From: Micromonospora eburnea | GTDB taxonomy: Bacteria; Actinomycetota; Actinomycetes; Mycobacteriales; Micromonosporaceae | Direction: 5' to 3' | Length of the DNA stretch: 64,000 bases | Assembly: GCF_900090225.1 (NCBI RefSeq) | Contig: NZ_FMHY01000002.1 | Coordinates: 4,836,001-4,900,000, forward strand | In this document: positions 51,501 to 60,320 of the stretch, one piece after another | Layout: every line of letters starts with the position of its first letter | How positions within the stretch are numbered: the first letter of the stretch is position 1 | Notes under the pieces: generated by a model | Database searches by the model: none | Told to the model about the DNA's origin: nothing | Seen by the model: only the letters and a program-made list of their open reading frames with translations | Program-made: the position numbers and the translations under genes

Positions 51501-51649
51501 GCAGCCCGGCCGCGGCCCACCGCCACCACGGCACCGCCGTCGACCGGTACCGCAGCGCGAACGCGACCGTTGAGGCGCACGAGCTGGCCTCGGCGGGCTG
51601 GGCGGGGCAGCCGCACGACGGGGTAGCCGCCGCGCCCGTCCGCTCGTGA
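48551..51649 (+). CDS. AfsR/SARP-family transcriptional regulator with NB-ARC and TPR domains
   Basis: The 1032-residue regulator has a winged-helix OmpR-type DNA-binding domain (1-95, with SKLVDGIWGDDAPRTAVRTL), a BTAD helical domain (about 97-245), an NB-ARC ATPase with Walker A GPAGMGKT (315-322) and VLLVCDNAGS, then C-terminal TPR-like repeats (about 680-1000). This matches AfsR/SARP regulators of antibiotic genes, which bind heptameric direct repeats overlapping -35 regions. ATG 48551 begins MADVRVLGPLQA, the canonical start. It lies about 4 kb from the hydroxyphenylglycine genes, so cluster control is possible but not shown. A convergent hairpin follows the stop. Confidence 0.93.
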   Translation: MADVRVLGPLQAIGPAGSAALSSSRQRALVGLLALTPKYPIPVSKLVDGIWGDDAPRTAVRTLQSHLTRAKQELAACGLPDLLVATRVGYMMVVDPPAVDAHRFEGQVRAARRLLAEGDSAGAEGALSSALKLWYGEPLQGTELYGWGAAEVARLQEARLGAVEDLCDTQLRLGAYAKAADELERLLAAYPARERLVGLLMLARYRSGRHAEALTSYARLRAHLAEALGVDPGPQLQRLHTAMLRRDPALDVAEAAGPVSVAAPAKRLIPHELPSPVGHFTGRGDEIAALDDLLGDPTAPGGSAADKARVALLCGPAGMGKTAMAVEWAHRVADQFPDGQIFVDLHGHGPAAAATAPDVVCHTLRGLGVPPGRVPADPSDQVRLFRSLLRDRRVLLVCDNAGSAEQVLPLVPPTSGCLLLVTSRNALPALGVRNALRRVELDVLDHPDAISLLERVLGVERVRQEVEAAEQLVTACGGMPLALRTAAAKLASRPRLRIADLVADLATEHRLDALSVPGDSRGIRTVFASAYDTVSELAATAFRAIGLHPGPSFAAPLVAAATGTSPAVGRQVTDELATVHLTSEQASGRFACHDLIRLYARECALAVDPPDRRTETVERILDWYLAIADAANTILTPARTRATVTLRHGPIELPFASRHRDALVFLDAERENLVPVSRYAVGHGYDTAAWQLAYLLMGFFNSRGHWVDMLEICRGGLAAAQRQGDRHVEALMRGQLGVACIQVQRYEEALRELRSALPLMQAAGDAWGEGSVHNNTAVALTMLRRFDEAIAEYEYALAVHTARGVSSDVAYALHNLGDAHTRCGRPDVALHHLARAHDLAVALDDQRLHAVIWQASGAAHLRRGAYQVALQLLHSALALHREIGDQSRELDTLRDIGSALLDVGSVSAALDIGAHALRLSRQIGDPHREAVALQSLGLAHLRAGSFPEAEQHFQFALELRLRIPDAYEEAEIHRAFSELEARRGSPAAAHRHHGTAVDRYRSANATVEAHELASAGWAGQPHDGVAAAPVRS

Positions 51650-51690
51650 CGGCACGGATGAGACGACCGGTGGTTGTCCCATCCGTGCCG
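51650..51690. terminator. Bidirectional terminator hairpin
   Basis: CGGCACGGATGAGAC (51650-51664) pairs with GTCCCATCCGTGCCG (51676-51690) at 14 of 15 positions around an 11-base loop. It sits exactly between the convergent stops of the AfsR-type regulator (51649) and the repeat protein (51701), so it can serve both. Confidence 0.8.
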
Positions 51691-51700
51691 AACAGTGTGG

Positions 51701-52621
51701 TCAGGAGTTGTATCGGAACGAGGTGATCCAGTTGGTCGTGCCGTTCGCCACGTACGGCGTGACGAACAGTGGCCGATCCGGCGGGCTGGCCACCGCGTAG
51801 TTCACCAGGGCTTGCGGCGAGGTGAACGAGTGAACCCGGCCGTCGCCGTCAAGGGCGACCGAGGCGACGTTGAACGTGCCGTCGGGGTTGGCGCTGATGT
51901 CCAGCACCGACTGCCCGTTGCAGACGTTGTTCAACGCGGCCCGGCTGATCCCCGCGTACCAGCACCAGCCGTAGCCCGGGGAGTTGTTCACGAAGATCAC
52001 GACGAACCGGTTCTGCGCGTACGACACGATGTTGGTCAGCCGCATGGTGGTGCCCAGGCACGAGCCGATGCCGGCGAAATCGGTGTCGCACCAACCCCAC
52101 GCCTTGGCGTTGGCGCCGATGTTGGGCACCATCACCACCGCATAGACGCTGCCGTACCGCACGGCGCTGATCAGCCGGGCGTTGTTGGTGGACAGGAGGT
52201 TGCTGACCTGCGTCATGGTGACGCCGTAGTACCACCAGTATCCGCTGGCGTAGGCGCCGGTGTTGCGGACCATCGTCACCGAGAACCGCAGCGGCGACGC
52301 GCTGAGCACCCGCAAGTCGGTCGGCCGGGCATCGTTGCTGCTGAGCAGGGCCGAGACCGTGTCCGGGTCCACGTTCTGGTACGTCCACCAGCCCGTCGGC
52401 GTCGAGTTCATCCGGTCGTCCGTGGTCGGCACCGAAGAGGACGTCCCGGTCCCGCCTCCCGTGATCGGCTCCGGGCAGCTGGCGCCCGCGCCCAGGCCCG
52501 GGTAGCGGATGAACATGCACTCGGGTCCCGCGGACGCGGCGGTGTGCGGCAGCATCATCGCGGAGACGGCCAGCAGGCACGCGGCCGCACCGGTGACGAG
52601 GCGTTGCATTGCACGTTTCAT
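51701..52621 (-). CDS. Secreted protein with BTRD1-like tandem repeats
   Basis: The 306-residue protein starts with a Sec signal peptide (MKRAMQRLVTGAAACLLAVS, cleavage near TAASA-GPE). The mature part contains three to four units of about 45-50 residues built as aromatic pair, short helix (VSALLSSNDARPTDLRV, VSNLLSTNNARLISAV), strand and YASGYWWYYG-type loop. This pattern is like bacterial tandem repeat domain 1 of polyglycine-hydrolase-type proteins; the family name is from memory. ATG 52621 has AAAGGA seven bases ahead. The next secreted gene lies upstream on the same strand, 135 bases away. Function unknown. Confidence 0.75.
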   Translation of the reverse strand: MKRAMQRLVTGAAACLLAVSAMMLPHTAASAGPECMFIRYPGLGAGASCPEPITGGGTGTSSSVPTTDDRMNSTPTGWWTYQNVDPDTVSALLSSNDARPTDLRVLSASPLRFSVTMVRNTGAYASGYWWYYGVTMTQVSNLLSTNNARLISAVRYGSVYAVVMVPNIGANAKAWGWCDTDFAGIGSCLGTTMRLTNIVSYAQNRFVVIFVNNSPGYGWCWYAGISRAALNNVCNGQSVLDISANPDGTFNVASVALDGDGRVHSFTSPQALVNYAVASPPDRPLFVTPYVANGTTNWITSFRYNS

Positions 52622-52756
52622 GATCCATTCCTTTGTTTGTGGTCTCCGGCACGGGCTGGTCGCCCGGCCACCGTCAGCATCCGCAGTCCCTGTTGTGCCG
52701 ACGTTGTGGCGGGACGGCACGGTCGCCTGCCGTCCCGATTCGCGCAGCTCGTGCGC

Positions 52757-53932
52757 TTACCTCGGGGGCGGCGAGACCAGCGCGATCTTTGCCACGTTCG
52801 AGGACGCCTGGATGCTCGCCGGCGGGAGGTTGGTGTCCAGCGCGCTGATGAAGGCGACCAGGTGGTTGCCCTCCGGGCTGGTGGGCGTGTACGTGCCGGA
52901 GCAGGTTGTGCTGCTCGGGCAGGCGGCGATGCGGGTGCCGCTCTCCTGGTCGAAGATCTCAATCCAGTACGCGGTGGTGCCGACGTCGAGCGACGCGGTG
53001 GCCGTGACGATCACCGCACGGTAGGCGGTGGCCGGCGCGCTGAGGCCGAGTTGCCAGATGGTGGGGCCGGTGGTCCAGGTGACGTAGCTGGTGCCCGAGG
53101 TCGCCACCGTTCCGGACGGTGGAAAGGCGGTGCTGGAGTAGGAGACGAAGGCGCGATAGGCGTGCGTGGTCGCCACCGCCTGGCTCACCTGCACCGAGCA
53201 CACGGTCCCGGACGCGCAATTCGTCAGGTAGGTCCCGGTGGTCACGTCAAAGATCTCGATCCAGTACGGCGAGGCCCAGACGTCGTCGAAGGTGGACGCG
53301 GTCAGGGTCACGGGCTTGCCCATCGTTATCGAGGTGTAGTTGGCGGTCAGGTCGATCGTGGTGGACGCGTGCCAGGTCACCTGATAGCCGAACGGACTGT
53401 CCGCGTCGGGATCGTTTGCCACCACGTCCGAACGGGTGAAGTTGGAGATTTCCGCCCGGAACGAGTCGGTCATCTCGGTGTTTTCGGTCCAGGAGAGCGA
53501 GCAGGTCGTACCGGTCGCACACGACGCGATCTGGCTGCCGTTGCGGAAGATGCGGATGTAGTAGGCCGTCGGACCGACATCAGCGCTGGCGGTGGCGGTC
53601 AGCGTGGTGGACCGGCCGACCCAGGGCCGCCGCACGGTGATCGCCAGGCTCACCGTCCACGCGGCCAGGGTGCTGGCCGTGGCCGTCTGATGGCCGGCCT
53701 TGGCCGGCAAGTCGGCGCCCAGGTGGACGTTGGGACCGACAAAGTCCTTGGCGGGCGCCGGCTTGGCGGCTGCGCTCCGCTGCGCCGCGGCGTCCGTACC
53801 ATGGCCGCCTGCGGTCACGGCGTGTGCGCTCCGGGCCGTAGCCGCCTGCGTCGGCCCGGCCATGCCGAGCAGGAGCGCAATGGCAGCCACGCTGCTGGCC
53901 AGCACTCCGGTTGCGGTCGTTCGTAGCCGCAT
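52757..53932 (-). CDS. Secreted protein with three disulfide-type beta repeats
   Basis: The 391-residue protein has a Sec signal peptide (MRLRTTATGVLASSVAAIAL, cleavage after TQAA). Three Ig-like beta repeats follow an Ala-rich linker; each has the pattern A-Y/W-I-E/R-I-F ... C-x4/5-T-x0/1-C, for example YYIRIFRNGSQIASC, YWIEIFDVTTGTYLTNC and YWIEIFDQESGTRIAAC. The paired cysteines about seven residues apart should form one disulfide per repeat. There are no catalytic motifs. It may be a surface or matrix protein; function unknown. It precedes the BTRD1-like gene on the same strand. Confidence 0.75.
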   Translation of the reverse strand: MRLRTTATGVLASSVAAIALLLGMAGPTQAATARSAHAVTAGGHGTDAAAQRSAAAKPAPAKDFVGPNVHLGADLPAKAGHQTATASTLAAWTVSLAITVRRPWVGRSTTLTATASADVGPTAYYIRIFRNGSQIASCATGTTCSLSWTENTEMTDSFRAEISNFTRSDVVANDPDADSPFGYQVTWHASTTIDLTANYTSITMGKPVTLTASTFDDVWASPYWIEIFDVTTGTYLTNCASGTVCSVQVSQAVATTHAYRAFVSYSSTAFPPSGTVATSGTSYVTWTTGPTIWQLGLSAPATAYRAVIVTATASLDVGTTAYWIEIFDQESGTRIAACPSSTTCSGTYTPTSPEGNHLVAFISALDTNLPPASIQASSNVAKIALVSPPPR

Positions 53933-54316
53933 GAGTCCTCCACTGTGATCAGAGTCGGTCGGCCTCCCACGGGCCGGTCCGATGCAGCTGGGAGCGGCGC
54001 GGGTGCGCCGTCACATCCACGGTGCGAGGCTCCTGTTGTCGACCGGTTGTGGCGGCGCTGTGGGCGCGACGGCCACTGCCCAGAGGAAGCGAGAAGTGGT
54101 TTGTCGTCGGCAATCCCGGCGAGTTCGCCCGACGTCAGCGAATGCTGGGCCGCCTTCCGGCGGGCGCATCACGACCTCGGCTTCGATCCGCCCGCCAAGC
54201 CGGTCGCCGTCAGCCGGCAGCAGGGCCGACGGGGTGCTCGCCGCCGAATAACTGGTGGGCGGTGCCAACCCAGGCCCGCCGGCGTAGTGTGCGCTTCGGT
54301 GCGCCCGGGACGGCGC
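53933..54316. other. Intergenic region upstream of the secreted protein
   Basis: About 380 bases between the divergent secreted-protein start and the DinB pseudogene. No supported gene is present. The start-proximal part should hold the secreted protein's promoter; no boxes were identified with confidence. Confidence 0.4.
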
Positions 54317-54745
54317 AGGGTTCATGGGTATCTGCGGGAGGCGCGTGAGGCGCTGCTCGGAAAGCTCGACGGGCTGTCGGAGTACGACGTACGGCGCCCG
54401 CCCGTGTGGACCGGGACGAAACTGCTCGGGCTGGTCAAGCACGTGGCCTTGGTGGCCGCCGGGTATTTCGGCGAGGTGTTCGACCGCCCCTTTCCGAACC
54501 CGTCGCAGGCCTGGACGAGCACGCCGAGTCGAACGCAAACATGTGGGCCGCAGCCGACGAGTCCCGCGACGACGTCATCGGCCTTTGGCACCGAGTCTGG
54601 GCACACGCGGACGCGACAATCGAGGCGCTCCCGATCGACGCGCCCGGCTCGGTGCGGTGGTGGCAACACACGCCGGTGACGCTGCACCTCATCCTCGTGC
54701 ACGTGCCTGCTGCGTCAGTGCTGCTCATCCGCCGCACCGCAGCAC
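54317..54745 (+). pseudogene. DinB/DUF664-family pseudogene (frameshifted, 3' truncated)
   Basis: One frame reads YLREAREALLGKLDGLSEYD then TGTKLLGLVKHVALVAAGYF and GEVFDRPFPNPS; after about 54510 another frame continues AGLDEHAESNANMWAAADES then HADATIEALPIDAP. Together they match the DinB-like DUF664 family, usually about 170 residues. The frameshift near 54510 and the loss of the conserved last histidine region, replaced by a transposase scrap, make it inactive. Confidence 0.7.
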
Positions 54746-54747
54746 CG

Positions 54748-55145
54748 GCGAGCCGGCCTTCTACCTGTGCTGGTCACCCCGCCCGGTGCCCCTGCACACC
54801 CTCGGCAGGGTGGCCGGATCCCGCTGGAGCATCGAGGAGTTGTTCCAGGCCGGCAAAGGCCAGGTCGGCCTGGACCTCTACCAGGTCCGCAGCTGGAGCG
54901 GCTGGCACCGCTTCGTCACCCTGGCCATGCTCGCCCTGGCCGTCCTGACCATCCTCGCCGCCCAGCAACCCGACACCGACCCGGAACTCATCGCACTGAC
55001 CGTCGCCGAGATCCGCCGATTCCTCAACGCCCTCGTCCTCACCGCATCGCTACCCCCAGGGCACATCCTGCACCGGTCGATCTGGCGACGAACATCCCAA
55101 GCCCGAGCCCGCCGATCCCGCTACCAGCGCAGGCAGGCCAAGTGA
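54748..55145 (+). mobile_element. IS701-family transposase C-terminal fragment
   Basis: The frame reads RWSIEELFQAGKGQVGLDLY, then VRSWSGWHRFVTLAMLALAV and a basic end RSRYQRRQAK with a stop at 55145. The W-S-I-E-E-x-F-Q-x-x-K-G motif contains the catalytic Glu of IS701/IS4-like DDE transposases. The N-terminal two-thirds is missing; the junction with the DinB pseudogene lies near 54745. Confidence 0.7.
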
Positions 55146-55155
55146 CGTTGGAGTG

Positions 55156-56919
55156 TTAGAAGCTACTGACCAACTTGACGAATGCGTCGTCGATTTTCGT
55201 CGGGTCCCGGGCGTCAAACGCCTTGCCCGCGGACGCTTTGGCGATCCGGTCCAGGGTCGCGAAATCGGACTGCTCGTCGAAGGCGATGCAAAAAATCTTG
55301 ACCGGCCGTTCCGGATCCAGCGCGACATCCTGAAGTAGTCGGTCGAGCTTGTTGTCCTTGTTGTACTCGTTTTTGCCGTCTGTCAGTACGACCACCGCGT
55401 TGATTCGGGACTGGTCATAGTGGTCGAGCATGTGCCGGTGTGCCGCTCGTACGGTGGCGTACAAAGCGGTGTTGCCTCCGACATGAAGGTTGTTGATCTT
55501 GCCGGTGAGGGCCTTCTGGTCGAACGCCGACAGTCGGACCTCCTCGCTGTAGGGCGAACGCGGCCGTTGTGGCGTCTCGGAGGAAAACGACCAGAGTGCG
55601 ACCTGGTCCTCGGAGTTCAACAGGCCGAAGCCTTTGGCGGCGGCCGTGGTCGCTACCTGGAACCTGCTCCGGCCACCGATCTTGGCGTTCATGGAGCCGG
55701 ACGTGTCAACGGCGACGAGGATGTTCGCCTTCTTGCGCAGCGTGCCCCAGTTGGCGAGGATCGCCTTGACCACGGTCGGGTCTGGCGGGTCGAAGTAGGT
55801 GAGATCCGGGCCTGCCCCGCGCCCGCCGACGGAGGCGACCAGCGGGCCGGACGCGTTCCGCTCGTGGTCGCGGAACCCGAGCCGGCTGAAGCTCCGCTGT
55901 TGTGGCGGCTCCTGAAGGAACGCCAGAAAGTCGGCGGCGCCGGCACGTTGCTCCTGGCTGGCCGAAGGGAGGACCACGTACGGGTGGTCGAGGTTGAACG
56001 TGCCCTCCTTCGGATACACCGCGACCAGCGGGACCTTGGGCTTTTCGCCCGGGGTCGGACTCAGCTTCCCCTCGTTGTACTGGTAGACCAATTCCTCCTG
56101 TGTCACGATCGCGCTCATATCGGTCAGAACCTGCGTCCCGGCGCCGGACAGATCCGCTTCGGCGAGGTTTTTCAGCAGGTCCACCACGTCGTCGCTGTAG
56201 TGGGACACGTTGGCCTCGATGCGGCGGACGAACTGGGTCACCCTCGGATTTGCCAGGTCGCTCTCGGTGAGGTCGCTGGCCCGGTTGATGGCCGCGTAGT
56301 ACGTCGCGATGATGGCCGCCAGCCCGGAGGTGGACAGATTCGGGTTGACCTTGCCGAACGCGAACCGCCCCCACTCGGGGCGACCGAAGGTGGCCCAGCC
56401 CGTCTGCCCGGACAAGCCCAGGATCTCGCCCCAGCCGAGCTGACCCTGTTGTTGGAGCAGCTCTCCCTTTGGCCGCGGCATGGCGATGACCAGCGGGCTG
56501 TTCGCCACCGACGGGTACGGGCCGGAGGTCTGCGCCGGGCGCCCCGCGGCCTCGTCCAGCAACTTCAACTGCCCGGTCCACAGGGTCGACGTCGGCATCC
56601 ACACCTGCGGTCGTGGGAGATTGGGCTGCTTGGCAGTCCAATCGCCGGCCAGCGCGTCCGTCGCCGCACCGGAGGTGAGGCCGTGCACGGTCACGGCGGC
56701 GCAGCGGCCACCAAAACGCCGATTACTCTTGTTGTACCGCTCGGCCAGCTCACCAAGCAGCACGTCCTTCTCAACCGACGAGCTGACCTCCAGCGGCGTG
56801 CACCCGGCGTCTGCCGCTGGCCGGACGATCAGGTAGGCCGCCACGACGACCGCGGCTCCGGCCACGATGGCTGCGGCGTACGGCAACCACGGCCGGGCAG
56901 CGGATCGACCTGAAACCAT
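55156..56919 (-). CDS. Membrane-anchored solute-binding plus VWA-domain protein (copy 1)
   Basis: The 587-residue protein has an N-terminal membrane helix (PYAAAIVAGAAVVVAAYLIV), then an extracytoplasmic substrate-binding-like domain (about residues 40-370) and a C-terminal von Willebrand A domain (about 395-585) with MIDAS motif DTSGSM and VVVLTDGKNE. It probably binds metal-dependent protein or ligand partners at the cell surface. ATG 56919 is chosen because GGAGG lies four bases upstream; the frame extends to 57069. A close paralogue lies upstream on the same strand, separated by 300 bases without a gene, and a Ser/Thr kinase follows that. Function unknown. Confidence 0.85.
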   Translation of the reverse strand: MVSGRSAARPWLPYAAAIVAGAAVVVAAYLIVRPAADAGCTPLEVSSSVEKDVLLGELAERYNKSNRRFGGRCAAVTVHGLTSGAATDALAGDWTAKQPNLPRPQVWMPTSTLWTGQLKLLDEAAGRPAQTSGPYPSVANSPLVIAMPRPKGELLQQQGQLGWGEILGLSGQTGWATFGRPEWGRFAFGKVNPNLSTSGLAAIIATYYAAINRASDLTESDLANPRVTQFVRRIEANVSHYSDDVVDLLKNLAEADLSGAGTQVLTDMSAIVTQEELVYQYNEGKLSPTPGEKPKVPLVAVYPKEGTFNLDHPYVVLPSASQEQRAGAADFLAFLQEPPQQRSFSRLGFRDHERNASGPLVASVGGRGAGPDLTYFDPPDPTVVKAILANWGTLRKKANILVAVDTSGSMNAKIGGRSRFQVATTAAAKGFGLLNSEDQVALWSFSSETPQRPRSPYSEEVRLSAFDQKALTGKINNLHVGGNTALYATVRAAHRHMLDHYDQSRINAVVVLTDGKNEYNKDNKLDRLLQDVALDPERPVKIFCIAFDEQSDFATLDRIAKASAGKAFDARDPTKIDDAFVKLVSSF

Positions 56920-57219
56920 TGGTCCTCCAGGGTATCGGCTGACGGTACCGGCATCAGCCATAGTGCAGCACCGTACCGGTGTAACTCGACTCGCTGGCAC
57001 AACGCCACGAGCCTGACGATCTGCGCCCTGCATGCACGGCTGGCCGATCGGCGCCGGAGGTGACGACACATGTGCATCGCAGACGACCTGGAACGTGCCG
57101 TCGACACCTGCCTCAGCCCCGCTCGGCCGGACGGGACTGCGGCGAGGTGTGGTCTCGCCCCGTCCGGCCGACGGGATGGCTGTACCACAGCTGCCCTTGT
57201 GAATCAGGCCCGTGGGCAG

Positions 57220-59007
57220 TCAGAAGCTGCTGACCAGCTTCACAAACGCCTCGTCGATCCTCGCGGGATCGGTGGCGTCGAACGCCTTGCCTGAAGACGC
57301 CTTGGCAATGCGGTCCAAGGTGGCGAAGTCTGATTCCCGGTCGAAGGCGATGCAGAACACCTTGACCGGGCGCCGGGGGTCTAGCTCGACATCGGCAAGC
57401 AACCGGGCCAGGTCGTTGTCTCGGCTGTACTCGTTCTTGCCGTCGGTCAACACGACCACAGCGTTGATCCGTTGCGGGTCATACCGGTCGAGTACGTACT
57501 GATGGGCGGCCCGGACCGTCGCGTAGAGTGCGGTACCCCCTCCGGCACGCAAGGCGGCGGTTCGACTGTTGATCCGCTTCTGGTCGAAGTCGCCGAGCCG
57601 GACCTCCTCACGGTACGGGCCGGTGGGCCGCTGCGGGGTCTCCGAGGAGAACGACCAGAGCCCGACCCGGTCCTCCGCGTTGAGCAACGCGAGCCCCTTG
57701 CCCGCCGCCGCGGAGGCGACCTGGAGGCGGGTACGGTTGCCAACCGCCGCTTCCATCGAACCCGAGGTGTCCAGCACGATCAGGATGTTGGCCTTCTTGC
57801 GCAGCGTGCTCCACCCGCCGAGCATCGCCTCGACCACCTGCGGGTCCGGCGGCTCGAAGTAGGTCAGCCCACCGGTGGGCTCGGTGCCGACGCTGGCGAG
57901 CAGCTGCGCGGAGGCCCGGCGCTCGTGGTTCCGGAACCCGAGGCGGGCAAAACTCTCCTGCTGCACATCATCGGTCAGGAACGCCAGGAAGTCGGCTGCC
58001 GCCGCACGCTGACGCTCATCGGCGGACGGCAGCACCACGAACGGGTGATCCAGGTTGAAGGTGCCTTCCCTCGGGTGGACCGCGACCAGTGGCACGCTCG
58101 GCCGCCGGCCCTGCTCCTGGCCGTCCTGCCGCGGGCTCAGCCTGCCCTCGTTGTACAGGTAAACCAGTTCCTCCTGCATGACGATGGCACTCATGTCGTC
58201 CCTGCTGCTGCCCCTACCGACCAGATCGGCTTCGGCGAGGTCTCGTAACAGGTCCACCACATCGTCGCTGTAGTGCGACACGTTGGCCTCGATCCGCCGT
58301 ACGAACTGGGTCACCGCCGGGTTGGCCAGGTCGGACCGTGTCAGATCGCTGGACCGGTTAACGGCGGCGTAGTAGGTGGCAATGGTCGCCGCCAGCCCGG
58401 AGGTGGACAGGTTCGGATTGTCCTTGCCGAAGGTGAAGCGGCCCCACTCCGGCTTGCCGAAGTCCGCCCAACCCGCCCGCCCTGAGAGGCCCAGGATCTC
58501 CCCCCACCCCAGCGGCCCGCGCTGGCGCACCAGGTCGCCCTTGGGCTGCGGCATCGCGATCACCAACGGGCTGTTGGCGATCGACGGGTAGCGGTCCGGG
58601 GTCTGCGGTGCCCGCCCAGCGGCCTGGTCCAGCCGCCGAAGCTGGCCGGTCCACAGGCTCGACGTCGGCAACCAGACCTGCGGCTTCGGCAGGCCGGTAC
58701 CGCCCCAGCCGGCGGCCAGTTCCTCGGCTGCCTTACCCGAGGTCAGCGCGCTGACGTGCACCCGGGCGCAGCCGCCACCATCGAGCGACCTGCCACTGCC
58801 GTTATACCGCTCGGCCAGCTCGACCAGCAGCGCTGCCTTTTCCGTCGAGGAATTGACCTCCAGGCTGATGGTGCAGTCGGCGCGGGGACGGCCGCCCGCG
58901 TCCCGCTGCCGCACGAACGCGAACGTCCCGGCGATGACCAGCAGCCCGGCGGTGACGGCGGCGGTGTATGGCAACCACTGTCGGGTACGCGTTGGGGCTG
59001 GGGCCAT
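57220..59007 (-). CDS. Membrane-anchored solute-binding plus VWA-domain protein (copy 2)
   Basis: The 595-residue paralogue of the 55156-56919 protein has the same layout: membrane helix (PYTAAVTAGLLVIAGTFAFV), substrate-binding-like domain with SPLVIAMPQPKGDLV and GRFTFGKDNPNLSTSGLAA, and a VWA domain with DTSGSM and VVVLTDGKNE. The two share long identical runs such as NPNLSTSGLAA and TQFVRRIEANVSHYSDDVVD, so this is a tandem duplication. ATG 59007 follows GGAGG by five bases. The kinase gene at 59088-60320 precedes it on the same strand, 80 bases away, suggesting a membrane-signalling unit. Confidence 0.85.
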   Translation of the reverse strand: MAPAPTRTRQWLPYTAAVTAGLLVIAGTFAFVRQRDAGGRPRADCTISLEVNSSTEKAALLVELAERYNGSGRSLDGGGCARVHVSALTSGKAAEELAAGWGGTGLPKPQVWLPTSSLWTGQLRRLDQAAGRAPQTPDRYPSIANSPLVIAMPQPKGDLVRQRGPLGWGEILGLSGRAGWADFGKPEWGRFTFGKDNPNLSTSGLAATIATYYAAVNRSSDLTRSDLANPAVTQFVRRIEANVSHYSDDVVDLLRDLAEADLVGRGSSRDDMSAIVMQEELVYLYNEGRLSPRQDGQEQGRRPSVPLVAVHPREGTFNLDHPFVVLPSADERQRAAAADFLAFLTDDVQQESFARLGFRNHERRASAQLLASVGTEPTGGLTYFEPPDPQVVEAMLGGWSTLRKKANILIVLDTSGSMEAAVGNRTRLQVASAAAGKGLALLNAEDRVGLWSFSSETPQRPTGPYREEVRLGDFDQKRINSRTAALRAGGGTALYATVRAAHQYVLDRYDPQRINAVVVLTDGKNEYSRDNDLARLLADVELDPRRPVKVFCIAFDRESDFATLDRIAKASSGKAFDATDPARIDEAFVKLVSSF

Positions 59008-59087
59008 GGGGACCTCCTCCTTGGCGATCAACTGATGGCAGTCAACCTATCGACTCAGCCCACGCGCGCGAGACCCGCGTGCGGTCG

Positions 59088-60320
59088 TCACGGGCGGTCG
59101 GACCGGCCGGCGAGTGCTGCCGCGACCAGCAGCCGAACCACATAGACCACGACGAAGGTGGCCGCGCCGGCCGCCGCGGCCTTACCCACCGCGCTCGACG
59201 CGACGTAGCCGGCGGCGGCGCCGACAGAGCCGAGGAAGATCGCGATCGAAATGCCTCCGGCGTCGACGGACTCGCGGCGGAGACGCCACCCCCAGCCACC
59301 ATCGACCTCAGCCGATGCACCGAATGCCGACACCGAGGAGCGACCCCGCGGCACCGGTTGGATCTGGGTAGATGCCGGCCAGTTCTGCGGCAACGTCGGC
59401 GCGGGCAGCGGCTGATTCGGCGTCGGCGCGCTGGCGGTCTCATTACCCATCTTGAGCACGGTCTCCCGGCGAAGCGGGCCGGTGACTCTGGCGTCCTGCC
59501 TGAGCAGCCGCATCAGTACATGCTCGGCCTCCGGCCGGTCCGCCGGTTCCTTGGCCAGGCATTGCCGGATCAGTTCGTCGAGACCCGGAGGCAGCGGCGA
59601 CAGGTCAGGCGGCTCGTTCAGCACCCGGTGCATCACCGCGAAGAGCGAGTCGTTGCCGAACGGTGGCCGACCACCGGCGGCGAAGGCGATCGTGGCGGCC
59701 CAGGCGAAGATGTCGCAGGGCGGGCCGACGGAATCGTTGCGGAACCGCTCCGGCGCCATGTACGCGGTGGTACCCATCACCCGGCTGGTCACCGTCTCGG
59801 TTACGCCCAACGCACGCGCGATGCCGAAGTCGATCACCCGCGGGCCGTCGCGGCCGAGTACCACATTGTCCGGCTTCAGGTCGCAGTGAACGACATCGGA
59901 GCGGTGGATCGCCGCGAGCGCCGTGGCGGTGCCGACGGCGAGCCGGTGCAACTCGTTGCCGGCGACCGGGCCGTGCTCGCGTACGTGCCGGTGCAAGGTC
60001 GGACCCTCGATGAACTCACTGACCACGTAGGGCCGTTCACCGTCCACCTCAGCGAAGAGCACCTGCGCAGTGCAGAAGGGGGCAACGCGCCGCGCCGCCG
60101 CGATTTCCTTCATGAACTGCGATCGTGCCCGGGGGTCACTCAGGTCGATGTTGATCATCTTGACCGCCACCCTGGTACCCTGGCCGTCATCGCCGAGGTA
60201 CACCACTCCCTGGCCGCCCGCGCCCAGCCGACCGACCAGTCGATAGGGACCGGCAGTGACCGGATCGTGCGTCCACAGTGGGGTTAGCCCCGGCACTGGC
60301 GCGCCGGCCAGTCCTGTCAT
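59088..60320 (-). CDS. Ser/Thr protein kinase with C-terminal membrane helices
   Basis: The 410-residue protein has a full Hanks-type kinase domain (about 20-280): glycine loop GRLGAGGQGVVYLG, VAVKMI (ATP Lys), VVHCDLKPDNVV (catalytic loop), VIDFGIAR, MGTTAYMAPERF. HCD replaces the HRD motif, a common bacterial variant. A Pro/Thr-rich linker leads to two hydrophobic segments (about 350-400: ISIAIFLGSVGAAAGYVASS and FVVVYVVRLLVAAALA), unlike the usual PASTA-type arrangement. It probably phosphorylates a membrane or cytoplasmic partner. It precedes the two VWA genes on the same strand. Confidence 0.92.
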   Translation of the reverse strand: MTGLAGAPVPGLTPLWTHDPVTAGPYRLVGRLGAGGQGVVYLGDDGQGTRVAVKMINIDLSDPRARSQFMKEIAAARRVAPFCTAQVLFAEVDGERPYVVSEFIEGPTLHRHVREHGPVAGNELHRLAVGTATALAAIHRSDVVHCDLKPDNVVLGRDGPRVIDFGIARALGVTETVTSRVMGTTAYMAPERFRNDSVGPPCDIFAWAATIAFAAGGRPPFGNDSLFAVMHRVLNEPPDLSPLPPGLDELIRQCLAKEPADRPEAEHVLMRLLRQDARVTGPLRRETVLKMGNETASAPTPNQPLPAPTLPQNWPASTQIQPVPRGRSSVSAFGASAEVDGGWGWRLRRESVDAGGISIAIFLGSVGAAAGYVASSAVGKAAAAGAATFVVVYVVRLLVAAALAGRSDRP

